From Atrina japonica (lineage: Eukaryota; Mollusca; Bivalvia; Pterioida; Pinnidae), in contig BROG01000291.1 in the NCBI GenBank assembly GCA_030159075.1, positions 447,501 through 511,500 on the forward strand: a stretch of 64,000 nucleotides of DNA. The letters are read 5' to 3'. How positions within the stretch are numbered: the first letter of the stretch is position 1; each line of letters starts with the position of its first letter. This document shows positions 61,541 to 64,000 of the stretch, piece after piece. Under the pieces are notes generated by a model, which was not told where the DNA came from, ran no database searches, and saw nothing but the letters and a program-made list of their open reading frames with translations. A program made the position numbers and the translations under genes.

Positions 61541-62605
61541 CAACAATGGGCCAAAATGGGGAAAAGTAACTATGATCCTTTAAGTCATAAGAATAAAGAC
61601 ACAAAACTTGTGATTCAAAATTTAGCTTCTCCTGTTTTATTGACAACATGGATATCATCTGGAGACTTCAAAGTGCAGTTCATACATGTACTAAATTCTA
61701 AAGCTCACCTGAGACAAAGGCTCAGGTGAGCTTTTGTGATCATTTCCCGTTCGTCTTCTGTCTGTAAACTTGATATATTTTCGACTTCTTCTTTGAAACC
61801 GCAGAAAAGATTTAGAAGAACTTGTCAGAAAGCAAGTGCTTAAGGTCCTTTACCAAGTTTGTAGTTTTCAGCCAGATTGGCCCAGGGGTGGATCCAGGGT
61901 GAGGCAGAATAGGTCCAAAAGGTACCCCTCTTTAAAAATCTTCTCCAGAACTGCTGTATGAATTGAAAAATGGATTGTTTCTGAGTAATCTACATGGATG
62001 TATGATTCAAGTTTGTATTATTCTTAAAAATCAGAATATTAATTTTTGACGCGTTTTTAAGGTCTTTTCAGACTTTGTCTTTTTCATTCTTTTTTGTAAG
62101 ATTTCCTCAGTCATCTCCCCTTGCATTCACAATGATCATTTAAGTGTTTTACTTGTATTTAGGTGAAGAAATGTTTTTGTGCAAGAATTTTGCTGAAATT
62201 TGATTTCTAGAATTTTTGATTAAATTTTTTAAAACAGCATTATTTATGTTTTTTGGCCAGATCAGCCTTCAGGTACATATTCTCCTTGGTTTTCTTTCCA
62301 CATTTATAGATGGTTCTCAGGTGAGCAATTGAGCCCCTCTTGTTTATTGTTTAATACTGAATATGAACAACAAGGTGTACATAATTGGGAAATTTTTGCT
62401 AAAAATTAGGAAAAAAATAGTAGATTTTGCATTGGGAATGGGTCGTTTTGCAGGACCCACATGCTGATGATATTAATCGCTGTTACGTCAGATGCAATAA
62501 TTTTTTGTGTTGTATTACATTATGTTGGAAGGTTCTTTTTATTTACATCTTTTCTGTTTTCAGGATTTCATGTTCTTCGAGAGAAAGCAAAACAACAGGC
62601 GATAA
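27031..62605 (+). CDS. PLSCR: Phospholipid scramblase (PLSCR family), complete spliced gene with three alternative last exons
   Basis: Scramblases of this family are membrane proteins that respond to calcium and are linked to transbilayer lipid movement and nuclear signalling. Exons 27031-27109, 31296-31421, 32555-32701, 35861-35938, 37075-37151, 43347-43477, 46651-46771, 48098-48200 and 51146-51204 join in frame. The last exon is 52035-52082, 54804-54848 or 62564-62605, giving 322, 321 or 320 residues. Residues 1-80 are Pro/Gln/Gly-rich. The Cys cluster CCAGCCWC (180-187) matches the palmitoylated patch. [10 protein letters not shown] (264-273) aligns with the nuclear import signal of human PLSCR1. 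[12 protein letters not shown] (280-291) is the EF-hand-like acidic motif. Residues about 297-312 form the C-terminal hydrophobic helix. Length is typical for the family. No stops or frame changes were found. Confidence 0.96.
27130..27370 (+). repeat. PLSCR: Minisatellite in intron 1, about 31-bp unit
   Basis: The unit ATATATCATCATTGCGATAA plus ATTGCTACATT is repeated about seven times just after exon 1. Confidence 0.85.
27528..27815 (+). repeat. Dispersed repeat family, TATGTCCCTGGC type, copy 2
   Basis: It begins TTATGTTCCCTGCCAGAAAG and ends TTTCACAAACACATCTTGTT. It matches 20228-20680 in order and orientation. GTCTGTCTGTC runs are typical of the head. Confidence 0.8.
28010..29975 (+). 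repeat. AGCTCACCTG dispersed element, ~2 kb, with ~165-bp internal tandem units
   Basis: It starts AGCTCACCTGGCCCGAAGGG and ends near GGCCCCTTTGGCCTCTTGTG. From 28800 to 29720, units with GTGAAAGAAGCAAAAATGTT recur about five times at 165-170 bp spacing. Pieces of the same family occur at 4488, 24932, 51775 and 61697. No coding frame is supported; the ends are short inverted GGCC-containing motifs. Confidence 0.82.
30000..31165 (+). repeat. PLSCR: Minisatellite in intron 1, 46-bp unit
   Basis: The unit TGACATTGATACATTGTAGA, then TCTCAGGAACCACACTGATG and GATCAG, is repeated about 25 times. Two main variants (CACTGACAGATCAGTG and GGAATGATACTGATAAATC) alternate in the last third. The array stops about 130 bases before exon 2. 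Confidence 0.92.
31296..31421 (+). CDS. PLSCR: Scramblase exon 2, Pro-Gly-Gln repeat
   Basis: Acceptor TTGTAATAG, donor CTATG/GTAAGT. It encodes residues 27-68, a Tyr/Pro/Gln/Gly-rich stretch with four PGQ repeats made by a 9-base unit (CCAGGGCAA). Such N-terminal low-complexity regions with Pro-rich protein-binding character are normal in the family. Confidence 0.93.
31575..31685 (+). repeat. Lone CAGGGATAG end and short palindromic MITE copy
   Basis: CAGGGATAGAAATTAACACC resembles the left end of the element at 21022. It is followed by CCCTGAAAAACAATAGACTG to GGGGTCAATGGG, a copy of the ~95-bp MITE. Confidence 0.6.
31686..32074. other. Intron 2 sequence without a recognised feature
   Basis: It contains runs of the ACATGTACATGT palindrome near 31912-31930 and 32042-32060. 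No gene or element ends were found. Confidence 0.4.
32075..32235 (+). repeat. Dispersed repeat, AGTAAAACTTGCTTTAG type, copy 1
   Basis: Blocks AACCACTTGTGTATAAAGAC and CACCTGGTCATAAAGACC are shared with 50905-51095 in the same order. It is a short interspersed or MITE-like repeat. Confidence 0.75.
32262..32345 (+). repeat. (GT)n microsatellite
   Basis: GT runs are interrupted by GCACATGTAT motifs. It is a simple repeat in intron 2. Confidence 0.95.
32555..32701 (+). CDS. PLSCR: Scramblase exon 3
   Basis: Acceptor TTTTTGAAG, donor GAGC/GTACGT. It encodes the end of the Pro-rich part and the start of the conserved core: [20 protein letters not shown], the usual entry of the scramblase domain. 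It ends in phase 1, and joining to exon 4 gives ELLTGWE. Confidence 0.95.
32762..33880. other. Intron 3 sequence, no gene recognised
   Basis: Several short open frames occur (for example 33010-33201 and 33342-33578), but none has a family resemblance, splice partners or composition that supports it. TCAGTCTGACAG-type motifs near 33475 lead into the array that follows. Confidence 0.4.
33885..34800 (+). repeat. PLSCR: Minisatellite in intron 3, 50-bp unit
   Basis: The unit GACGAGTCTGACAGGCTAAA, then AGAGACATTAGATTTTATAA and GATGCTAAGA, is repeated about 18 times with a few longer variants carrying CACTGAGAGAGACAGATGAG. Confidence 0.92.
34828..34965 (+). repeat. tRNA-derived SINE-like copy
   Basis: GAACCAAGTGGTTAGAGTAT is A-box-like and GATTTGAGTCCTGCTGG is B-box-like. 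The layout matches copies at 43088 and 53728. The tail is lost. Confidence 0.55.
34966..35860. other. Intron 3 end, no gene recognised
   Basis: The 102-residue frame at 35032-35340 is AT-driven and lacks family resemblance. The remainder is AT-rich up to the exon 4 acceptor. Confidence 0.4.
35861..35938 (+). CDS. PLSCR: Scramblase exon 4
   Basis: Acceptor TTGTTTTTAG, donor GAAG/GTGAGT. It encodes [20 protein letters not shown] followed by YFASE, the conserved first beta strands of the scramblase barrel. 78 bases. Confidence 0.95.
36203..36292 (+). repeat. Short palindromic MITE copy
   Basis: GACTCATCAATGTCCCTGG to GGCCTGAATAAGTTC, with the inner GGACCAGTCCAAATGTGTCT shared with 52391 and 31595. 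Confidence 0.75.
36293..37074. other. Intron 4 sequence with a (CA)n microsatellite
   Basis: CA runs at about 36845-36903 are the only clear feature. Short frames here are by-products of the repeat. Confidence 0.6.
37075..37151 (+). CDS. PLSCR: Scramblase exon 5
   Basis: Acceptor TTTGTCTTGCAG, donor ACAG/GTAATT. It encodes [20 protein letters not shown] and DNMGQ; the CCGPNRGF block is a family signature. It ends in phase 0. Confidence 0.95.
37945..38460 (+). repeat. PLSCR: Degenerate tandem repeat leading into the large intron 5 array
   Basis: Units around TTGTCAGACATGATACATTT plus TATCAGGCTTG recur about 12 times with 25-60 bp spacing. The motifs GACTTGATACTCATTGTCA and ACATGATA link it to the more regular 47-bp array. 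Confidence 0.8.
38461..42930 (+). repeat. PLSCR: Large minisatellite in intron 5, 47-bp unit, about 95 copies
   Basis: The unit TGATACTCATTGTCAAACAT, then GATAGACTTGACTAATGTCA and TCTGACT, fills about 4.5 kb. Variants (AATTGTCAGACTTGAATAAT, TTATCAGGCT) come in ordered blocks, and one block recurs at about 946-bp spacing (41147 and 42093). There is no open reading frame through it, because stops occur in each unit. Confidence 0.95.
43085..43300 (+). repeat. tRNA-derived SINE-like copy with tail
   Basis: GTAGTTGAGTGGTTAGAGCA is A-box-like, and GTAGAGTCCTGCTGAAACC is the B-box region. The tail AGCAGGGTTTTCTCCTTCAC and ATGGCTGCCACCATATGAA matches the tail at 53830-53890, so the two are members of one family. 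Confidence 0.65.
43347..43477 (+). CDS. PLSCR: Scramblase exon 6, Cys-rich patch
   Basis: Acceptor GAATTTTTAG, donor CAGGA/GTAAGT. It encodes [20 protein letters not shown] and on to VGYVRQ. The clustered Cys correspond to the palmitoylation site of vertebrate scramblases. It is separated from exon 5 by a 6.2 kb intron made mostly of minisatellite. Confidence 0.95.
43560..43750 (+). repeat. Possible old copy of the same SINE-like family
   Basis: The order GTTCAAATGGTTGTAG, CCTACTGGACCTAAGC, GGTACATTGTACATTTC recalls the copies at 43085 and 53728, but identity is low. Confidence 0.35.
43751..45075. other. Intron 6 sequence, no gene recognised
   Basis: The minus frames at 44065-44425 and 44838-45151 have no recognisable family. 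The region has a mixed repeat look (T-runs at 43794 and 43868) but no defined ends. Confidence 0.4.
45074..46573 (+). mobile_element. TIR element with CAGGGCT ends, about 1.5 kb
   Basis: It begins CAGGGCTCTATAATAAGG and ends ACATTAAGCCCTG, with GTTTT on both sides as a 5-bp target duplication. Inside the left end are repeated ACTTGTCC/GGACAAGT motifs, also seen inside the right end (AACTTGTCCATTC near 46494). The long frame at 45065-45469 lies within it, but I do not recognise a transposase. Coordinates of the ends are accurate to a few bases. Confidence 0.65.
46651..46771 (+). CDS. PLSCR: Scramblase exon 7
   Basis: Acceptor TTACTTTCAG, donor TCAAT/GTAAGT. It encodes [20 protein letters not shown] and [18 protein letters not shown], another conserved Cys-rich block. 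Confidence 0.95.
46826..47022 (+). mobile_element. MITE, about 197 bp, ACAGTAAAACCTC ends
   Basis: The left end ACAGTAAAACCTCTTTATAA and right end TATAATGAGGTTTTAGTGT are imperfect inverted repeats of about 20 bp. There is no coding capacity. It sits just after exon 7. Confidence 0.75.
47023..47462. other. Intron 7 sequence, no feature recognised
   Basis: A weak internal repeat of GAATTCTTAATAGCCATCTG-like text is possible, but I cannot support it. Confidence 0.3.
47463..47700 (+). repeat. tRNA-derived SINE with a Meta-type central domain
   Basis: The head has GAGTGGCACAGTGGTTAGCA (A-box) and GTTTCGATCC (B-box). The body has GTGGGTTTTCTCTGTGTACT, then TTGGTTTCCTCCCAC, the conserved core shared by many animal SINEs known as Meta-SINEs. 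The tail runs to about 47700. Confidence 0.75.
47905..48097 (+). repeat. PLSCR: Tandem ATTACAGGTGTAA repeats carrying splice-acceptor-like motifs
   Basis: About nine units of TTTATTAATTACAGGTGTAA with length changes occupy the last 190 bases of intron 7. Each has an ATTACAG/GT core. The true exon 8 acceptor (ATCAATTACAG/GTATTTTC) is the final member. The repeat has therefore grown out of, or into, the splice site. Confidence 0.85.
48098..48200 (+). CDS. PLSCR: Scramblase exon 8
   Basis: Acceptor ATCAATTACAG, donor CAACT/GTATGT. It encodes [20 protein letters not shown] and the first half of the acidic calcium-binding motif, DADNFGVN. The acceptor is the last member of a series of near-identical ATTACAGGT motifs in the intron. 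Confidence 0.95.
48201..48598. other. Intron 8 start, no feature recognised
   Basis: AT-rich sequence between exon 8 and the TIR element. Nothing else is supported. Confidence 0.35.
48596..50172 (+). mobile_element. TIR element with CAGGRCTCAACA ends, about 1.57 kb
   Basis: It begins CAGGACTCAACATAAACTTT and ends GCTTAGTGTTGAGCCCTG; the outer 12-13 bases are inverted. TATGC occurs on both sides as a probable 5-bp target duplication. GGTCGGTCGGAC and GACCAGTC motifs lie just inside the ends. The short frame at 49430-49669 is the only open one and is not recognised. Confidence 0.72.
50173..50465. other. Intron 8 sequence, no feature recognised
   Basis: AT-rich, no defined repeat or coding signal. 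Confidence 0.35.
50466..50552 (+). repeat. Short palindromic MITE copy, diverged
   Basis: It has CACTCCCGGAAAAAAGACAG at one end and AGGGGTTGATGGGTTAA at the other, with TTATTGACTTGGGTGAGTCT inside, as in the copies at 36203 and 52391. Confidence 0.6.
50692..50823 (+). mobile_element. Remnant related to the ACTTGTCC/CAGGG elements
   Basis: It has GAGGACAAGTGGGAATGGTC at the left and AACTTGTCCAGC with GAGCCTCCACCCTG at the right, like the subterminal and terminal motifs of 45074-46573. It is probably a short internally deleted relative. Confidence 0.45.
50905..51095 (+). repeat. Dispersed repeat, AGTAAAACCAGCTTTAG type, copy 2
   Basis: It shares GACCACCTGTGTATAAAGAC and AACTGGTCATAAAGAC with 32075-32235. 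It ends about 50 bases before exon 9. Confidence 0.75.
51146..51204 (+). CDS. PLSCR: Scramblase exon 9, start of the membrane helix
   Basis: Acceptor TGTTTTGTTGTAG, donor TGATT/GTAAGT. It encodes [20 protein letters not shown], completing the acidic motif and starting the hydrophobic helix. It ends in phase 0 and can join any of the three terminal exons. Confidence 0.95.
51205..52034. other. Intron 9, first part, with a fragment of the AGCTCACCTG family
   Basis: From about 51765 to 51990, CTCAAAACTGACTTTTTGTA, GAAATTGTTAGGAATTAAC and GGCCCATTGGGTCTCTTGTT match parts of 28385-28460 and the family tail. The rest shows nothing. Confidence 0.55.
52035..52082 (+). CDS. PLSCR: Scramblase terminal exon, version a
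   Basis: Acceptor TTTTATTTACAG. It encodes [15 protein letters not shown] and stop. The DFMFFE completes the conserved C-terminal helix. A possible polyadenylation signal AATAAA lies at 52239-52244. Its sequence, including the bases just after the stop (TAAGTATG), is shared with version b, so the two arose by duplication. Confidence 0.88.
   Translation, partial: DFMFFEQQQNNNRHH
52391..52487 (+). repeat. Short palindromic MITE, best copy, about 97 bp
   Basis: It begins TTTAACTCATCAAGTCCCTG and ends GGGATGAATGAGTTAAAG, so both ends are inverted around GACTTGGACCAGTCCAAATG. At least six relatives occur in the window (17920, 18773, 31595, 36203, 50466, 62802). Confidence 0.82.
52590..53065 (+). 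repeat. Minisatellite, about 20-bp unit CTCTCTGGTCTAGAAC
   Basis: The unit CTCTCTGGTCTAGAACCT is repeated about 24 times with GGACTGGAA variants, between terminal exons a and b. The 124-residue frame through it is a repeat by-product. Confidence 0.88.
53066..53727. other. Sequence between terminal exons, no gene recognised
   Basis: T-runs near 53170-53210 and AT-rich sequence. Nothing supported. Confidence 0.4.
53728..53895 (+). repeat. tRNA-derived SINE-like copy with tail
   Basis: The head is GTAGCACAGTAGTAATTCTT with GGTTCTAGCCC. The tail CCGGGTTTTCTCCTCCACCA and CTGGCTGCCACCATTT matches 43215-43275. It has a C-run at 53769-53777. Confidence 0.65.
53896..54803. other. Sequence before terminal exon b, no gene recognised
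   Basis: ACACACACGCACGCACGCA near 54575 is a short simple repeat. No coding or element signal is supported. Confidence 0.4.
54804..54848 (+). CDS. PLSCR: Scramblase terminal exon, version b
   Basis: Acceptor TTTTTATTTACAG. It encodes [14 protein letters not shown] and stop, followed by TAAGTATG as in version a. AATAAA lies at 54922-54927, 74 bases after the stop, the best-placed polyadenylation signal of the three. Confidence 0.88.
   Translation, partial: DFMFFEQKQNNRHH
54849..55665. other. Downstream of terminal exon b
   Basis: It holds the probable 3' untranslated region with AATAAA at 54922. The rest is AT-rich with no gene recognised. Confidence 0.45.
55670..56460 (-). repeat. Flanking repeat, lone complete copy in reverse orientation
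   Basis: The minus strand of this stretch contains, in order, the outer left part of 4650-4740, the shared 480 bp, and the outer right part of 15400-15630. The ends form an inverted repeat: ACGAGTTGATGG at 55671 and CCATCAACTCGT at about 56448-56459. That makes it look like a ~790-bp MITE or lone terminal repeat with no coding capacity. Confidence 0.85.
56755..57300 (+). repeat. Minisatellite, 47-bp unit
   Basis: The unit ATCTGTCAGTGTCATCTCAT, then ACTTAGGATTAGAAATGACA and GTCACAG, is repeated about 11 times. Confidence 0.92.
57301..58207. other. No gene recognised
   Basis: Weak internal repetition of AGCTTCCTGATAACATAAT-like text is seen between 57780 and 57910. Nothing else. Confidence 0.4.
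58208..59335 (+). repeat. Dispersed repeat with ~125-bp tandem units, split by a SINE
   Basis: It starts ATGTCCCCCAAACGAAATTT with the complement-like GGGAGACAT, then units with TTCTGATTGGTCAAAATTTC and CAATGGTATGGGTTTCGTTG repeat about six times. The SINE at 58774 interrupts the fifth unit. Confidence 0.8.
58774..59051 (+). repeat. tRNA-derived SINE, full length, about 278 bp
   Basis: The head has an A-box TGGCTCAGTCGG at 58783 and a B-box GTTCGAGTCC at 58828. The body ends GAGTGGGACGTTAAACAAC followed by (AAAC)n at 59027-59052. Target duplication CTGATTGGTCAA / CTGATTTGTCAA flanks it. This head and tail are typical of a SINE widespread in molluscs; I do not assign a family name with certainty. 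It can be transcribed only by RNA polymerase III signals and has no coding frame. Confidence 0.88.
59336..60269. other. No gene recognised
   Basis: AT-rich sequence within the last intron or downstream of terminal exon b. I see no repeats or coding pattern. Confidence 0.4.
60270..60740 (+). repeat. AAAAGTGCTTGAA repeat with a 23-bp tandem core
   Basis: GAAAAGTGCTTGAATTTC motifs are scattered from 60270 to 60375. From about 60608 to 60740 a 23-bp unit, AGTGCTTGAAAAATCACATA plus AAG, repeats six times. Confidence 0.88.
60741..61490. other. No gene recognised
   Basis: The open frame at 61201 ends in the poly-T run and lacks family resemblance. AT-rich sequence otherwise. Confidence 0.4.
61494..61539 (+). 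repeat. Poly-T tract, about 44 bases
   Basis: An uninterrupted T run. It may be the tail of a minus-strand retroposed sequence, since AATAAA-like CATGGATATC text is not diagnostic and no gene body is seen. Length is likely uncertain in the assembly. Confidence 0.9.
61697..62345 (+). repeat. AGCTCACCTGAG dispersed element
   Basis: It starts AAGCTCACCTGAGACAAAGG, continues CTCAGGTGAGCTTTTGTGAT (a palindromic head), and ends CTCAGGTGAGCAATTGAGCC and CCTCTTGTTT. The inverted ends AAGCTCACCTGAG / CTCAGGTGAGC suggest a MITE. It is related to the family at 28010. Confidence 0.8.
62564..62605 (+). CDS. PLSCR: Scramblase terminal exon, version c
   Basis: Acceptor TTTTCTGTTTTCAG. It encodes [13 protein letters not shown] and stop. 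It differs from a and b in codons (GATTTCATGTTCTTCGAG), so it is an older copy or the original. AATAAA-like text occurs at about 62992. Use of this exon would need an 11.4 kb last intron. Confidence 0.82.
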   Translation, partial: DFMFFERKQNNRR

Positions 62606-62801
62606 GAAAGCTAGGATTCATTTATAGAAGAAAAAAAGCAAGGCTTATTTTATGTGTTAAAAACGGGATTGGACTTTCATACAATCAAATTATTGATGCG
62701 TTATACAACATAGCTTAACAGAAGTAACATTTTATTGGCTTTGTAATGTTTAGCTCTTTGATAAAACTTTATACACTAAACTAAACCATTCTCTTTAAAA
62801 T

Positions 62802-62885
62802 TAACCCATTCATCCCTGAAGACACATTTGGACTAGCCTATGTCATTGATTTTTGGTAGAGTCCATTAATCCTTCAGGGATTGTC
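62802..62885 (+). repeat. Short palindromic MITE copy
   Basis: It begins TTAACCCATTCATCCCTGAA, contains ACACATTTGGACTAGCCTAT, and ends CATTAATCCTTCAGGGA. It follows terminal exon c. Confidence 0.78.
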
Positions 62886-63585
62886 TTGATGCTGTTGATA
62901 ATTTCAGTCGGTACCAACTTGTTCAAAAGATGATTATCCAAATTGGTAATTAACACATATTTTGATTTTTTTGTGAAAATGTGACCTAAAAAATAAATAA
63001 AGATAGTATACTCAATGAAATTTTAATATACCTCAAATAATGTGATGCAAGAGTCTGTTTAAAGGCTGTTTTCTGCACCTTGGTATAAATTTGAGTGACA
63101 TCATGCCATGGTGCTCTTAAAGACCCAAAGAAAGCACTGGTCTTGTTTAATTCAAACTTTTCACACATAAAAATTGTGCTAACACATGTACATTTGTATG
63201 CAAAATGATTGATTGTTGACTTTTACAGAATTGTTAGGGGTTTTCTTTTAAAAAAAAGTCACCAATTCGTTTTTAACAATGTGATTCTGCAGAAGTTTCT
63301 TGGAAATTTTTGCCCTTTAATCCTTTGAAATTCAACCAATTAGTAATCTGTACACTACCAATTAAATAACCATATGAAATTGATTGAGATCACTAGCGGA
63401 TAAAATTGGATGGTGTTATTGCGTCTTTAGATAGTTAGGCTATTGCACATGTAATAGAGTTTTTGTAATTATAAAGTCACCATATATTTTTGAAGCAGTA
63501 ATATTGCTGATATATGACCATTGATTTGAAATGTAATCAATAATTTTACAATATATAATTACCCCCCTCTCCCTTGTAGCTCCCT
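62886..63585. other. Downstream of terminal exon c, no gene recognised
   Basis: AATAAA occurs near 62992, a possible late polyadenylation signal. No other feature is supported. Confidence 0.4.
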
Positions 63586-63589
63586 TAAA

Positions 63590-63990
63590 AATATATTGTC
63601 ATAGTCATGTGATATCATTCACTTGATACATGATTTATATCAAGGTGATATGATAAACCCCACTAGTAATATATTCATTTGATTTGTGATTATCCAATTG
63701 ATATATGTCTGCTAGGATAAGCTCCCCTAGTTATATATCACACGATATCATTCACTTGATATATGATTGATATATATCTGATATTGATAAGCTCCCTGTA
63801 AAATATATCACACGATGTCATTCACATGATATATGATTGATATCTACATGTAGTTGATATGATAACCTCCCCTAGTAATAATATATCATATGATATCATT
63901 CACTTGATATATGTAGCTGATATTGATAAGCTCCCTAGTAATGTCATAGATATCACGCACGTGATATATAATTGTCACTGATATTTAGCC
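63590..63990 (+). repeat. Degenerate tandem repeat, about 75-80 bp unit, rich in TGATATATCA
   Basis: Units containing ATATCATTCACTTGATATAT and GATAAGCTCCC recur about five times up to the window end. The array may continue outside. Confidence 0.8.
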
Positions 63991-64000
63991 GATTCATCAG

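Noticed and set aside
61201..61658. Frames on both strands across the poly-T tract
   Set aside because: They are extended by runs of Phe or Lys from the homopolymer, without family resemblance.

Overview
The window looks like nuclear DNA of a mollusc, most likely a bivalve. It is AT-rich, with long spliceosomal introns, many minisatellites, tRNA-derived SINEs, very frequent TACATGTA palindromes and dispersed families such as the AGCTCACCTG repeats. I assign the group from this repeat style and from the host gene, not from a marker gene. Genus and species cannot be read from the sequence.

Layout. (1) 1-3347: a decayed non-LTR retrotransposon on the minus strand, with endonuclease then reverse transcriptase, running off the left edge. 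(2) 4148-5212: old repeats, the last being the first of three copies of a ~0.5-0.8 kb repeat. (3) 5213-14914: a decayed virus-like, Polinton/Maverick-type locus. It holds a protein-primed family B DNA polymerase, a penton-like capsid fragment, an AT-hook reading frame, a BIR (IAP-type) domain and a CCHC zinc-knuckle protein. A cluster of small genes on both strands follows, three of which end in histone-mRNA-type stem-loops. (4) 14915-15630: a second copy of the flanking repeat in the same orientation. (5) 15640-26992: promoter-like sequence, two orphan coding-like exons and many repeats. Among them is a 2.7 kb TIR transposon (22050-24765) with an open three-exon gene, inserted in a 27-bp minisatellite.

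(6) 26993-62605: one host gene on the plus strand, a phospholipid scramblase (PLSCR family). Nine constitutive exons are followed by three alternative terminal exons at 52035, 54804 and 62564. All junctions have GT/AG sites, and the three spliced reading frames close at 322, 321 and 320 residues. Its introns hold most of the remaining repeats, including a ~4.5 kb array of a 47-bp unit between exons 5 and 6. Intron 7 ends in a repeat series that copies the 3' splice site of exon 8.

The most unusual parts are the histone-like 3' ends in the virus-like locus, the direct repeats around that locus with a lone copy 40 kb away, the triplicated last exon of the scramblase, and the intact unrecognised gene inside the 2.7 kb transposon. 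All calls come from reading the sequence; no database search was possible.
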